Assembly: GCF_002920895.1 (NCBI RefSeq) | Contig: NZ_PQVG01000005.1 | Span: 248,001 to 312,000 of the forward strand | Reading direction: 5' to 3' | DNA from: Flavobacterium alvei | GTDB taxonomy: Bacteria > Bacteroidota > Bacteroidia > Flavobacteriales > Flavobacteriaceae | Length of the DNA stretch: 64,000 nt | Position numbers and translations under genes: made by a program | The notes under the pieces: model-generated | Seen by the model: the letters and a program-made list of their open reading frames with translations, nothing else | What the model was told of the DNA's origin: nothing | Database searches by the model: none | Part shown: in pieces, positions 27,052 through 36,105 of the stretch | Layout: each line of letters opens with the position of its first letter | Numbering within the stretch: the stretch's first letter is position 1

Positions 27052-27303
27052 TTACAATTTAGCTACATGTTTCGTTAATTTTGATTTCAAATTAGAAGCT
27101 TTGTTATCGTGAATGATATTCTTTTTAGCTAATTTATCGATCATAGAAATAACACTAGACAATTTAGATGCAGCATCTGCTTTGTCAGTAGATAATCTTA
27201 ATGCTTTGATTGCATTACGAGTAGTCTTGTGTTGATATCTGTTTAATACTCTTTTTTTCTCGTTGCTTCTAATTCTTTTTAAAGCTGACTTGTGATTTGC
27301 CAT
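27052..27303 (-). CDS. rpsT: 30S ribosomal protein S20
   Basis: 83 residues, highly basic and helical, binding 16S rRNA early in small-subunit assembly. The N-terminus MANHKSALKRIRSNEKKRVLNR and the C-terminal KGIIHKN-like KKNIIHDNKASNLKSKLTKHV are typical of S20. It is monocistronic with its own terminator, as in many bacteria. It lies just downstream of the tRNA-Glu genes on the same strand. Confidence 0.96.
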   Translation of the reverse strand: MANHKSALKRIRSNEKKRVLNRYQHKTTRNAIKALRLSTDKADAASKLSSVISMIDKLAKKNIIHDNKASNLKSKLTKHVAKL

Positions 27304-27450
27304 TTTTTCTTAATTTTTAATTGTTATAAACTATCAGTTAAAAAAGAAAAACCTCCCACAATTGATTTCTCAATCACTTCAGTTTTAACTAATAAAATTA
27401 AAATAAGAGACACTTATCTTTATTTTATAAAACTTATTTACAACTAATTG

Positions 27451-27522
27451 TAGTCCGTGGGGGAATCGAACCCCCCTTACCAGGATGAAAACCTGGCGTC
27501 CTAACCGATAGACGAACGGACC
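27451..27522 (-). tRNA. tRNA-Glu (anticodon TTC), copy 2
   Basis: 72 nt without an encoded CCA. The acceptor stem pairs GGTCCGT with ACGGACT. The anticodon stem CCAGG/CCTGG encloses the loop TTTTCAT, giving anticodon TTC. The T-arm GGGGGTTCGATTCCCCC is perfect. It is identical to the copy at 27568-27639, 45 bp upstream in transcription. Confidence 0.96.
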
Positions 27523-27567
27523 ATTGCCTTCCCAGGCGGTATTAATTTATACTCCAAAAGAGTTTTG

Positions 27568-27639
27568 TAGTCCGTGGGGGAATCGAACCCCCCTTACCAG
27601 GATGAAAACCTGGCGTCCTAACCGATAGACGAACGGACC
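27568..27639 (-). tRNA. tRNA-Glu (anticodon TTC), copy 1
   Basis: Identical in all 72 positions to the neighbouring copy, with the same cloverleaf. It is the first gene after a near-consensus promoter at 27659-27688, so both tRNAs probably come from one transcript. Confidence 0.96.
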
Positions 27640-27658
27640 TACTTTGTTATTGCGGATG

Positions 27659-27688
27659 CAAAAATACAACTATTTTCTGTTCGCACAA
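27659..27688 (-). promoter_or_regulatory. Promoter of the tRNA-Glu pair (-33 TTG, 19 bp, -7 TATTTTTG)
   Basis: On the minus strand TTG at 27688-27686 and TATTTTTG at 27666-27659 with exactly 19 bp between. This is the best match to the Bacteroidota sigma-ABfr consensus in the window. It lies between the proS stop and the first tRNA. Confidence 0.8.
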
Positions 27689-27716
27689 TAGTTGATGTAT
27701 ATTTTTTTATATTTTT

Positions 27717-29195
27717 TTAATAAGCCTTAGCAAACAAGACTCTTCCAGATGACGCATTACCAGTAAACACGCATCTTCCCGACTCTTCTACTCTATCCAA
27801 AGGGATACATCTTATGGTTGCTTTTGTCAATTCTTTAATCTTTTCTTCGGTCTCTGCCGTACCATCCCAATGTGCTGATACAAAGCCTCCTTCTCCATTC
27901 AAAACTGTTTTAAACTCTTCAAAGCAATTTACTTCTGTAATATGAGTATTTCTATAATCTAATGCTTTTTGGAATAAATCTTTTTGAATTTGAGCTAACA
28001 AATCGCTAATATAAGTCACGACTCCCTCTTTTGAAACTACTTCTTTAGTCAAAATATCCCTTCTAGCTACTTCAAAAGTTCCGTTTTCGAGATCTTTTGG
28101 CCCTACTGCAATTCGAACTGGCACCCCTTTTAATTCCCATTCGGCAAATTTGAATCCAGGTTTTTGGGTTGTTCTATTGTCATATTTAACAGATATATTC
28201 AATTTTTTGAATGCTTTCACTAAAACATCCACTTCATTTGAAATCGCTTCTAATTGTTCGTCATTTTTATAAATAGGAACAATCACCACTTGTATTGGCG
28301 CTAAACTAGGAGGCAAAATCAATCCTTTGTCATCAGAATGCGTCATTACTAAGGCTCCCATCAATCGGGTTGAAACTCCCCAAGAAGTTCCCCAAACATG
28401 TTCTTGTTTTCCTTCGGCGTTAGCAAACTTCACATCAAAGGCTTTGGCAAAATTTTGCCCTAAAAAGTGCGAAGTTCCAGCTTGCAATGCTTTACCGTCT
28501 TGCATTAAAGCTTCTATGCAATACGTTTCTTCGGCACCTGCAAAACGTTCTGTTTCGGTTTTCAAGCCTTTTATTACAGGAATTGCCATGAAATTCTCGG
28601 CAAAATCTGCATATACATTCATCATTTTTTCAGATTCTTCAAGAGCTTCGGCTTTTGTAGCGTGAGCTGTATGACCTTCTTGCCACAAAAACTCTGCTGT
28701 TCTAAGAAACAATCTTGTTCTCATTTCCCATCGTACCACATTTGCCCATTGGTTTATTAATAAAGGCAAGTCTCTATAAGACTGAATCCATCCTTTATAG
28801 GTTGACCAAATTATAGCTTCACTTGTAGGACGAACGATTAATTCCTCTTCTAATTTTGCATTAGGATCAACAATCAACTTGCCTGAATTCTCAGGATCAT
28901 TTTTTAATCTATAATGAGTCACGATGGCACATTCTTTTGCAAAACCTTCGGCATTTTTCTCTTCTGCTTCAAACATACTTTTAGGAACAAACAAAGGAAA
29001 ATAGGCATTTTGATGGCCCGTTTCTTTGAACATTCGATCCAATTCTGCTTGCATTTTTTCCCAAATGGCATAGCCGTAAGGCTTGATAACCATACATCCT
29101 CTAACTCCTGAATTTTCGGCTAAATCGGCTTTTACAACTAGCTCGTTATACCATTTTGAATAATCTTCTTCTCGTGTTGTAAGGTTCTTGCTCAT
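27717..29195 (-). CDS. proS: Prolyl-tRNA synthetase (archaeal/eukaryotic-type)
   Basis: Charges tRNA-Pro with proline. 492 residues, the short ProS type without the bacterial editing insertion. The class II motifs are visible: motif 2 around [25 protein letters not shown] and motif 3 around [29 protein letters not shown]. The anticodon-binding domain follows ([12 protein letters not shown]), and a C-terminal ProS domain ends in KAY with CIPL and SGRCVFTG cysteine positions. The N-terminus is [21 protein letters not shown]. It is divergent from a repeat-rich lipoprotein gene, with back-to-back promoter elements between them. Confidence 0.97.
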   Translation of the reverse strand: MSKNLTTREEDYSKWYNELVVKADLAENSGVRGCMVIKPYGYAIWEKMQAELDRMFKETGHQNAYFPLFVPKSMFEAEEKNAEGFAKECAIVTHYRLKNDPENSGKLIVDPNAKLEEELIVRPTSEAIIWSTYKGWIQSYRDLPLLINQWANVVRWEMRTRLFLRTAEFLWQEGHTAHATKAEALEESEKMMNVYADFAENFMAIPVIKGLKTETERFAGAEETYCIEALMQDGKALQAGTSHFLGQNFAKAFDVKFANAEGKQEHVWGTSWGVSTRLMGALVMTHSDDKGLILPPSLAPIQVVIVPIYKNDEQLEAISNEVDVLVKAFKKLNISVKYDNRTTQKPGFKFAEWELKGVPVRIAVGPKDLENGTFEVARRDILTKEVVSKEGVVTYISDLLAQIQKDLFQKALDYRNTHITEVNCFEEFKTVLNGEGGFVSAHWDGTAETEEKIKELTKATIRCIPLDRVEESGRCVFTGNASSGRVLFAKAY

Positions 29196-29248
29196 ATTGA
29201 ATAGTTTGGCACAAATTTTGTTTTAATAATTTTAACTAAATAGTTCGA

Positions 29249-29256
29249 CAAAACTA
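29249..29256 (-). promoter_or_regulatory. proS: Bacteroidota -7 element for proS (TAGTTTTG)
   Basis: Exact TAnnTTTG on the minus strand, 53 bp before the proS ATG. It is 2 bp away from the opposing element at 29259-29266. Confidence 0.5.
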
Positions 29257-29258
29257 AG

Positions 29259-29266
29259 TATTTTTG
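29259..29266 (+). promoter_or_regulatory. Bacteroidota -7 element (TATTTTTG) for the GY-repeat lipoprotein
   Basis: Exact TAnnTTTG, 29 bp before ATG 29296. An in-frame ATG at 29269 lies too close to it to be within the transcript, which supports the later start. Confidence 0.55.
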
Positions 29267-29295
29267 TAATGTGCAACAATAAAAATCCTATTGAT

Positions 29296-30225
29296 ATGAA
29301 AACAAATATTTTTTCCTTTAAAAATGCAACACTTTATCCATTATTTGGATTTTTAAGTGTTTTAATATCATCTTGTGGATCTTATCAAAATAGTTCCTAT
29401 TATAACACCGATGGAATATACGGAAATTCACCAAGAGAGACTCAAACGGTTTCAAGTGTACAGTATAAAAACTATTTCAAAACCTTGCAAGACGAAAGTA
29501 GTGTTTCTACAGATACCATTAAAATTCCAAAACAGGGTTACACAGAAACAAACATTGTAAATGTATATAATGTAAATGACGACCCATGGAATTGGTCTAT
29601 AGGTTTTGGCTTTGGATATCCTTATTACGGATACGGATATGGTTACCCATATTATGGTTGGGGTTATCCTTATTATGGTTGGGGCTATCCTTATTATGAC
29701 TGGGGTTATCCCGGATATGGTTGGGGCTACCCAGGATATGGTTGGGGTTATCCAAGTTATGGCTATGGATATAACAACAATTATTCTTATAATTCAAGCC
29801 GAAGAGGTTCATCATATGCTTATGATGTAAATCCTAATAACAATAGATATTCTCAAAACCAAAGCAACACAAACGGATATTCTAATACAAGAAGAAGTGC
29901 TACCAATAGTGCTACTAGAAACAGTTCCTCATTTATGACTGCCGACTATTCACAAAGCAACTCATCTAATTCAAGAACTAGCACCAACACAACATCTAGC
30001 AATACTAGAGGTCAAAACTATTCTAACACAAGAACTTATAACAACACAAGCACCAATAGCACAAACAATAGTAACTACAGCAATAGCAACTACAACAATA
30101 GTAGTAGTAATTCAAGATCATCATCAAATAGTAACTACAGCGGCGGCGGAAGTAGTAGCAGCGGAAGATCATCTGGTGGTGGCGGTGGAGGATACAGCGG
30201 TGGTGGCGGTGGCGGAAGAAGATAA
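29296..30225 (+). CDS. Repeat-rich lipoprotein (GYPYYGW repeats, Ser/Asn and Gly tails)
   Basis: 309 residues from ATG 29296. The leader ends VLISSC, a lipoprotein signal. About residue 115 onward come six 7-residue units (GYPYYGW, GYPYYDW, GYPGYGW, GYPSYGY), encoded by tandem 21-bp repeats at 29641-29766. Then comes a long Ser/Asn/Thr stretch and a glycine-rich end (SGGGGGGYSGGGGGGRR). No enzyme fold is visible. Low-complexity aromatic/glycine repeats of this kind suggest a surface-exposed structural or adhesive role, which is inference. It is followed by a FadL-like gene 45 bp later. Confidence 0.82.
   Translation: MKTNIFSFKNATLYPLFGFLSVLISSCGSYQNSSYYNTDGIYGNSPRETQTVSSVQYKNYFKTLQDESSVSTDTIKIPKQGYTETNIVNVYNVNDDPWNWSIGFGFGYPYYGYGYGYPYYGWGYPYYGWGYPYYDWGYPGYGWGYPGYGWGYPSYGYGYNNNYSYNSSRRGSSYAYDVNPNNNRYSQNQSNTNGYSNTRRSATNSATRNSSSFMTADYSQSNSSNSRTSTNTTSSNTRGQNYSNTRTYNNTSTNSTNNSNYSNSNYNNSSSNSRSSSNSNYSGGGSSSSGRSSGGGGGGYSGGGGGGRR
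29641..29766 (+). repeat. Six tandem 21-bp repeats inside the GY-rich lipoprotein gene
   Basis: Units start at 29641, 29662, 29683, 29704, 29725 and 29746. The theme is GGTTATCCTTATTATGGTTGG with drift, each encoding GYP-x-Y-x-W/Y. The repeats are in frame, so copy number can change without breaking the gene. Confidence 0.85.
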
Positions 30226-30270
30226 CCTACTTCGCTCAGCAATTAAACATAACTTTTAATTATACAAAAG

Positions 30271-31773
30271 ATGAAAAAAATCTTATTCCTTATATTTTTT
30301 GGCTTCAGTTTCAACCTAGCTCAATCGCAAGAAATTCAAGATGCGCTTCGTTTTTCGCAGGATAATCTAAGTGGAACAGCTCGTTTTAGAGCAATGGGAG
30401 GTGCATTTGGAGCGCTTGGTGGAGACTTATCTTCGCTAAATGTCAATCCAGCAGGTTCAGCCATTTTTTCGAATAATCAGCTTTCGATTTCATTAAGCTC
30501 TTTTAACAAAAAGAATGATTCTGATTATTTTGGAACAAAAACTTCAGCTTCTGATAGTTCTTTTGATATGAATCAAACAGGAGGGGTGTTTGTTTTTAAA
30601 AATCAAAACTCATCTAGCCATTGGAAAAAATTTGCATTTGCCATAAACTATGAAAACACAAATAATTTTGACAACTCAGTCTTTTCGGCTGGAGTAAATC
30701 CAACACGTAGCGTAGCAAATTATTTTCTTAGTTATGCAAATGGTGTACCATTAAACGTATTACAAGATTCCTATTATGGAGAATTAGACAATGGTGGTCA
30801 ACAAGCATTTTTAGGTTATCAAGCCTATGTAATCAACCCTTTAATCGATGTTCCGAATAATACTAACTATACATCAAATGTGACTCCTGGAGGAAATTAT
30901 TATCAAGAAAACAGCATTTATTCTAGCGGATATAATGGAAAATTATCCTTCAATATATCCACTTCCAATGAAAACAAGTTTTATATAGGAGCAAATTTAA
31001 ATTCACATTTTACCGATTATGTTCGCACAAGCAGTTTTTATGAATCCAACAACAATCCATTAAACACAGACTATACCGTAACCAATTTGCGTTTTGACAA
31101 TAATTTGCACACCTTCGGAACTGGATTTTCATTTCAAATTGGAGCCATAGCAAAAGTGACCGATGAGATTCGTTTAGGATTAGCCTATGATTCCCCTATT
31201 TGGTATAAATTAAGTGATGAGTTTTCACAAAAGCTAGTCGCTATAAGTGCCAATACCGTAAATCAGTTACCTCCTGATGTTGTTGATCCGAATATAATTA
31301 ATTATTATGATCCTTATAAATTGACCACTCCAAGTAAATTTACGGGAAGTTTTGCCTATGTCTTTGGAAAAAAAGGTTTAATAAGCCTTGATTATTCTTT
31401 AAAAAATTATGGAAATACTAAATTCGAACCTGAATATGATTATTATTATAGCGGTTTGAATAATGAAATGAAAAATACTCTAAAATCTTCAGGCGAATTA
31501 AGACTTGGAGCCGAGTACAAAATCAATCAATGGAGTCTTAGAGGTGGATATCGTTTTGAAGAAAGTCCTTATAAAAACGGCGCAACTATTGGCGATTTAA
31601 ACTCCTTTTCTGGTGGATTAGGTTATGACTTTGGAATGTTTAAATTAGACCTTTCATACACAAATGCACAAAGAAATACGCAACAACCTTTCTTTAATCA
31701 AGGATTTACGGATTCAGCTAAAATCAATACTACAAACAATAATTTCACAATGACTTTATTATTTGAAATGTAA
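30271..31773 (+). CDS. OmpP1/FadL-family outer-membrane transport protein
   Basis: 500 residues with a Sec signal ending AQSQ. The mature start EIQDALRFSQDNLSGTARFRAMGGAFGALGGDLSSLNVNPAGSAIF is the typical flavobacterial FadL/OmpP1 N-terminus, with the NPA motif of the hatch region. The rest alternates aromatic beta strands and ends in FTMTLLFEM with a terminal aromatic-rich strand. Relatives move hydrophobic molecules across the outer membrane. The substrate is unknown. It follows the GY-repeat lipoprotein by 45 bp, so they may share a transcript, and it ends at a terminator. Confidence 0.88.
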   Translation: MKKILFLIFFGFSFNLAQSQEIQDALRFSQDNLSGTARFRAMGGAFGALGGDLSSLNVNPAGSAIFSNNQLSISLSSFNKKNDSDYFGTKTSASDSSFDMNQTGGVFVFKNQNSSSHWKKFAFAINYENTNNFDNSVFSAGVNPTRSVANYFLSYANGVPLNVLQDSYYGELDNGGQQAFLGYQAYVINPLIDVPNNTNYTSNVTPGGNYYQENSIYSSGYNGKLSFNISTSNENKFYIGANLNSHFTDYVRTSSFYESNNNPLNTDYTVTNLRFDNNLHTFGTGFSFQIGAIAKVTDEIRLGLAYDSPIWYKLSDEFSQKLVAISANTVNQLPPDVVDPNIINYYDPYKLTTPSKFTGSFAYVFGKKGLISLDYSLKNYGNTKFEPEYDYYYSGLNNEMKNTLKSSGELRLGAEYKINQWSLRGGYRFEESPYKNGATIGDLNSFSGGLGYDFGMFKLDLSYTNAQRNTQQPFFNQGFTDSAKINTTNNNFTMTLLFEM

Positions 31774-31800
31774 CCCTTTTTATAAAAATTTTCGAATAGA

Positions 31801-31829
31801 AAACCATTTCATTTTTGAAGTGGTTTTTT
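31801..31829 (+). terminator. Terminator after the FadL-like gene
   Basis: 11-bp stem AAACCATTTCA / TGAAGTGGTTT with one wobble and a 4-nt T loop, followed by a run of T residues. Confidence 0.75.
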
Positions 31830-31883
31830 GTTTTTATAAAACCATTACTATACAAAGAGTTATGCTCCTAAAAATAAAAATCG

Positions 31884-31891
31884 TAATTTTG
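31884..31891 (+). promoter_or_regulatory. rimO: Bacteroidota -7 element (TAATTTTG) for rimO
   Basis: Exact TAnnTTTG, 31 bp before the rimO ATG. Confidence 0.55.
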
Positions 31892-31922
31892 CCAACTTCT
31901 AAATTATCGGAAATATAAATCT

Positions 31923-33224
31923 ATGAGAACCAAGTCGTTAAAAAAAAATAAAATCAACGTGATCACTCTTGGGTGTTCAAAAAATGTATATGATAGCGAA
32001 GTCTTAATGGGACAATTAAAAGCTAGCGGAAAAGATGTCGTTCACGAAGAAGAAGGCAACATTGTAGTTATCAACACCTGCGGATTTATAGATAATGCTA
32101 AAGCCGAATCTGTAAATATGATTTTGGAATATGCTGATAAAAAAGAACGTGGAATTGTTGACAAAGTATTCGTAACAGGATGCTTATCAGAACGATACCG
32201 TCCAGATTTAGAAAAAGAAATTCCAAATGTAGATCAGTTTTTTGGCACAACAGAATTACCTGCTTTATTAAAAGCTTTAGGAGCAGACTACAAACACGAA
32301 TTGCTAGGAGAACGTTTGACAACAACTCCAAAAAATTATGCATACCTAAAAATTGCCGAAGGTTGTGACCGACCATGTAGTTTTTGTGCGATTCCATTAA
32401 TGAGAGGAAAACACGTTTCGCAAACCATCGAAAAATTAGTTAAAGAAGCCGAAGGTTTGGCAAAAAATGGTGTAAAAGAATTGATTCTTATTGCGCAAGA
32501 TTTGACTTACTACGGGTTAGATATTTACAAAAAACGCAATCTTGGAGAATTATTAGAAGCTTTGGTAAAAGTAGAAGGCATCGAATGGATTCGTCTGCAT
32601 TATGCCTTCCCAACTGGTTTCCCGATGGATGTTTTGGAAATTATGAAACGCGAACCTAAGATTTGTAATTATTTAGACATTCCGTTACAACACATTTCGG
32701 ATTCTATTTTGAAATCGATGAAACGTGGAACTACGAAAGAAAAAACAACTCAATTATTGAAAGAATTTCGGGAGGCCGTTCCTGGAATGACCATCAGAAC
32801 AACACTAATTGTAGGTTATCCTGGAGAAACTCAAGAAGATTTCGAAATTTTGAGAGACTGGGTACAAGAAATGAAATTTGAACGTTTGGGCTGTTTTGCT
32901 TATTCGCACGAAGAAAACACAAGCGCATTCGAATTAGTCGATGATGTTCCTGAAGATGTAAAACAAGATCGTGCAAATGAAATAATGGAATTGCAATCTC
33001 AAATTTCTTGGGATTTGAACCAAGAAAAAATCGGAAAAACCTTCCGTTGTATTATTGATAGAAAAGAAGGCGAGCACTTTGTGGGACGAACAGAATTTGA
33101 CAGTCCAGATGTTGATAACGAAGTACTTATTGACGCTTCAAAGCATTATGTCAAAACAGGTGATTTTGTAATGGTAAAAATTATTGACGCCACTGAATTT
33201 GATTTATTCGCAGAACCTGTTTAA
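31923..33224 (+). CDS. rimO: Ribosomal protein S12 methylthiotransferase RimO
   Basis: Radical-SAM enzyme that adds a methylthio group to the conserved aspartate of ribosomal protein S12. 433 residues. The N-terminal MTTase domain has three cluster cysteines (TLGCSKNVYDSE, INTCGFIDNAK, VTGCLSERY). The radical-SAM cluster is C148, C152 and C155 in CDRPCSFC. A C-terminal TRAM domain (IIDRKEGEHFVGRTEFDSPDVDNEV) binds RNA or protein. Length and motifs fit RimO better than MiaB. The small GY-rich gene follows after 24 bp. Confidence 0.95.
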   Translation: MRTKSLKKNKINVITLGCSKNVYDSEVLMGQLKASGKDVVHEEEGNIVVINTCGFIDNAKAESVNMILEYADKKERGIVDKVFVTGCLSERYRPDLEKEIPNVDQFFGTTELPALLKALGADYKHELLGERLTTTPKNYAYLKIAEGCDRPCSFCAIPLMRGKHVSQTIEKLVKEAEGLAKNGVKELILIAQDLTYYGLDIYKKRNLGELLEALVKVEGIEWIRLHYAFPTGFPMDVLEIMKREPKICNYLDIPLQHISDSILKSMKRGTTKEKTTQLLKEFREAVPGMTIRTTLIVGYPGETQEDFEILRDWVQEMKFERLGCFAYSHEENTSAFELVDDVPEDVKQDRANEIMELQSQISWDLNQEKIGKTFRCIIDRKEGEHFVGRTEFDSPDVDNEVLIDASKHYVKTGDFVMVKIIDATEFDLFAEPV

Positions 33225-33248
33225 ATTTACATCATTAATACTCAAGAC

Positions 33249-33725
33249 ATGAAAAGTACAAAAAAAATTATTGCAGCTATCATTATTCTCTTTTCTATAA
33301 ACACGATATCAGCCCAATATGGAAATGGCTATGGTAATGGTTACGGAAATGGTTATGGCTATGGAAATGGAATGAGTCAAATGGGAGGTATGAATCAAAA
33401 TAGTCAACCCGAAAAACCAAAAGAAGTTCCCGCAGAAGTAATTGTCGCCAAATACATGGAGGATATGAAACCTGCTTTAGCACTTGATGAGCTGCAAACC
33501 ATCGCTATAACAAATGTTTTGATTGAAAGTGTAAATGCACAAGGCAGAATTACAAAATTAAATTTACCCCAAGAGGATTTAATAAATGAATATAAAGCTC
33601 TAACGGAAACCACCGATAGAAAAATCAACGGTTTTTTGAATAAAGATCAAAAAGAAAAATATCTCGCTTTTAAAGAAGAACAAAAACAACCCAAAAAATC
33701 AAAATCAAAAGATAAAAAGAAATAA
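33249..33725 (+). CDS. Exported protein with NGYG repeats and an LTxxQ-like helical domain
   Basis: 158 residues with a Sec signal ending ISAQ. It is followed by YGNGYGNGYGNGYGYGNG, encoded by 12-bp repeats near 33319-33366. The second half is helical and charged: ALDELQTIAITNVL and later FLNKDQKEKYLAFKEEQ. Two 'Lx-x-x-Q' helices of this sort recall the Spy/CpxP (LTxxQ) periplasmic fold, but the match is weak. The C-terminus is lysine-rich. It sits 24 bp after rimO and 32 bp before the amidase gene, so the three form a likely operon. Function unknown. Confidence 0.75.
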   Translation: MKSTKKIIAAIIILFSINTISAQYGNGYGNGYGNGYGYGNGMSQMGGMNQNSQPEKPKEVPAEVIVAKYMEDMKPALALDELQTIAITNVLIESVNAQGRITKLNLPQEDLINEYKALTETTDRKINGFLNKDQKEKYLAFKEEQKQPKKSKSKDKKK

Positions 33726-33757
33726 TACATTTCAAAACCAATAGACAAACAAACGGA

Positions 33758-34672
33758 ATGAAACAAATAACACTAAATACTTTCTATCTTCTGACTCTAG
33801 CAATAATTATTACTTCTTGCTCTTCTAACCCTTATAAAGCTAGTAACAAATCATACAAAGAACAGCTTCACGATTATAAAAAAACTATTTCTAACACAGA
33901 AGCGGCCAAATTAGAAACTAGCAGCACTACAATTCTACCCAATACTGAAGCAGTTATAGACCCTTTGTCTCTTTACAAAGATACACTATCTATAAAAACT
34001 CCTGTTGCATTGAACAACGGCATTAGTACAGAATGGATAAGCACCGTAAATTTTAATCTAAGAAAACCTAATTTCATTATTATCCATCATACTGCACAAG
34101 ATTCTTTGGCTCAAACATTAAAGACCTTTACAACCACAAAACCTCAAGTAAGCGCCCATTATGTTGTTGCCGATGACGGAAGAGTGGTTCAAATGGTGAA
34201 CGATTATCTTCGCGCTTGGCATGGAGGAAATGCCATTTGGGGGAAAAATACCGATATCAATTCAGCATCTATCGGAATTGAATTAGACAATAATGGAACT
34301 GAGCCGTTTTCAGACAAACAAATTATTAGTCTTTTGGCATTGCTTACAAAACTCAAAAAGGATTACAATATTCCAACTCAAAACATATTAGGTCATTCTG
34401 ATATTGCGCCAAGCCGAAAAGTTGATCCTAGTAAGTATTTCCCATGGAAACTTCTAGCTTCAAATGGATTTGGTATTTGGCCAGATGAAATTTTAGAACC
34501 AGCACCAGCTAATTTCAATGCTGAATTAGCATTAAGAATAATTGGTTACAATACAAAAAATTTAGCAGCAGCAATTTCAGCTTTCAAACTTCATTACATT
34601 CAAACAGAAGTTGATAGTGTTTTAGACGAAAAAACAATTAATACAATATACAATATTTACAAAAAACAATAA
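33758..34672 (+). CDS. N-acetylmuramoyl-L-alanine amidase lipoprotein (Amidase_2)
   Basis: 304 residues. The lipoprotein leader ends ITSC with Cys21. The Amidase_2/PGRP fold starts at FIIIHHTAQD, where H110 or H111 is a zinc ligand. It continues through SAHYVVADDGRVVQMV, RAWHGGN and IGIELDNNG, and reaches GHSDIAPSRKVDP with H213, K221 and D223 as ligand and catalytic residues. It cleaves the amide between N-acetylmuramate and L-alanine, acting in peptidoglycan turnover at the periplasmic face. The last 70 residues are helical, perhaps a wall-binding domain. It ends the rimO transcript at a terminator. Confidence 0.93.
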   Translation: MKQITLNTFYLLTLAIIITSCSSNPYKASNKSYKEQLHDYKKTISNTEAAKLETSSTTILPNTEAVIDPLSLYKDTLSIKTPVALNNGISTEWISTVNFNLRKPNFIIIHHTAQDSLAQTLKTFTTTKPQVSAHYVVADDGRVVQMVNDYLRAWHGGNAIWGKNTDINSASIGIELDNNGTEPFSDKQIISLLALLTKLKKDYNIPTQNILGHSDIAPSRKVDPSKYFPWKLLASNGFGIWPDEILEPAPANFNAELALRIIGYNTKNLAAAISAFKLHYIQTEVDSVLDEKTINTIYNIYKKQ

Positions 34673-34674
34673 TT

Positions 34675-34710
34675 AAAGCGGGCTTTGAATTACTTCAGAG
34701 CCCGCTTTTT
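34675..34710 (+). terminator. Terminator after the amidase gene
   Basis: 14-bp stem AAAGCGGGCTTTGA / TCAGAGCCCGCTTT with one mismatch and a 6-nt loop, then five T residues. Confidence 0.88.
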
Positions 34711-34885
34711 AATTTGATCTTATTGCAGAGACAAACGACTTGCTAGCACTGACAAATTCAATCGAACTAATTAAATTATCTTATAAAAGTGATTGGAATA
34801 AACATCAAAATAGTCTGTACATCATCTACTTTGGGCAAACCCAATATCGGTTTGATAAACTAGCGATTTCACTACTATCTATTAC

Positions 34886-34926
34886 AAAAAAAACTGCCAA
34901 GATACTATGAACAGCATCTTGGCAGT
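34886..34926 (-). terminator. Terminator of the porin gene
   Basis: On the minus strand an 11-bp perfect stem (ACTGCCAAGAT / ATCTTGGCAGT) with a 12-nt loop precedes seven T residues. It lies 38 bp after the porin stop. Confidence 0.85.
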
Positions 34927-34964
34927 AAAAAAAATATTTTTAAAATCGTTTTTTACTTCAAAAA

Positions 34965-35975
34965 TTAGAATCCGTAAACAACAGCTATAAGGAATTGAGA
35001 AGCAGATTTTGAAGGATCTGAATCTGAATCTTCAAAGATTACTTTGTCTGAATTACTATCCAATCTAAATTCTGGAATAATAGTCAATCCACCAACTTTG
35101 TAGTTCCCTGACAAAGTAAAAGCAGTTACATCAGTATCACCTGAACCTTCTTTGTATTGAAAATATTCAGCACGCAATCCTAAACCAAAAGAATCTGTTA
35201 AAGCTACAGATGGATACAAAGCAAATCCTGTATAACCTGCATCACCATCATTTGAATAATCAGCAGCATTGATACCTAATTTGAATTTTTCAGCAAGTTG
35301 CAAAGTTGCAGTTAAATCAAAAATTGTTCCGCTGTTTTTACCATCCATAAAGTTAAGGTAAGCACTAACTGGACCACTAGCATAAGACAATTGAGCTCCA
35401 ATAGCTTTAATACCAAAATCAGATGTATATACATTCCACTGATCGTTAAACGCCCCTAACATAACTCCAAATTTATCAGATACTTTATAATTTGCTTTAA
35501 CACCTGCATTTTGGAATGGTCCGTTTGTAAACAAATAAGAAGTAGAATAATGGAAATTAGCTACTGGCGAAATTACTTCATAACCAATAAAAGTCCCCAT
35601 ATATCCAGCAGTCAAACTCAATTTATCACTTACAGCATAAGATGCATATAAATTTTGAATGTGGAATGAATTTCCATCTGATCCATTAGGAATTGATTCG
35701 TATTGTCCTCTTGGTCCGAAAGATATTTCACCAACAAAAGATGCCTTTCCTACTGTTTTTTTCAAAGCTATATCAAGCATACCCAAAGAAACTGAATTAT
35801 GATCTCCTGCAAAACTAGTTGGAATATTTCCTGATTGTTTAGCAAAATCATACTTATAATACAAATCACCAGAACCTGAAATTTCTAATGGAGTTGATTT
35901 TGGAGCTTCCGCGTCCTGTGCAAATGTTAAAGTGCTCGTTAGCATTAAAGCTAAAATTAAGGTTACTTTTTTCAT
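34965..35975 (-). CDS. Outer-membrane beta-barrel porin (BBP2/OmpL-like)
   Basis: 336 residues. A Sec signal ends TFAQD. The mature N-terminus is acidic, followed by LEISGSGDLYYKYDFA and sixteen or so short amphipathic strands (ASFVGEISFGPRG, LYASYAVSDKLSLTAGYMGTFIGYEVI), ending in FLIAVVYGF with the terminal Phe that outer-membrane proteins use for BAM recognition. It resembles the putative beta-barrel porin-2 group. In related genomes such porins can sit beside nitrogen-uptake genes, but none is seen here. It is monocistronic with a long upstream region. Confidence 0.85.
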   Translation of the reverse strand: MKKVTLILALMLTSTLTFAQDAEAPKSTPLEISGSGDLYYKYDFAKQSGNIPTSFAGDHNSVSLGMLDIALKKTVGKASFVGEISFGPRGQYESIPNGSDGNSFHIQNLYASYAVSDKLSLTAGYMGTFIGYEVISPVANFHYSTSYLFTNGPFQNAGVKANYKVSDKFGVMLGAFNDQWNVYTSDFGIKAIGAQLSYASGPVSAYLNFMDGKNSGTIFDLTATLQLAEKFKLGINAADYSNDGDAGYTGFALYPSVALTDSFGLGLRAEYFQYKEGSGDTDVTAFTLSGNYKVGGLTIIPEFRLDSNSDKVIFEDSDSDPSKSASQFLIAVVYGF

Positions 35976-36105
35976 GTTTGTTTTAGTTTAAAAGTTAAAT
36001 TAGTTTTTTTTTAATCTTGAATTTATTAGTACCAAATGTGTTTTCAAAAAAGAAATACATCATTAAAGTAGGTCTAAATTCGGTTTGAAAAACACCATTT
36101 TTCTG

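Noticed and set aside
27451..27639. tRNA-Glu pair considered as an attachment site for an integrated element
   Set aside because: No integrase, no partial tRNA duplication and no foreign genes adjoin it.
29641..29766. Regular 21-bp repeats considered as a CRISPR array
   Set aside because: They have no spacers, are in frame, and encode GYPYYGW units of a lipoprotein.
34739..34909. A stop-free stretch of 56 codons from a TTG, between the amidase and porin terminators
   Set aside because: It has no ATG, no promoter element and overlaps the porin terminator at its end. It could be a gene remnant, but nothing supports that beyond an open frame.
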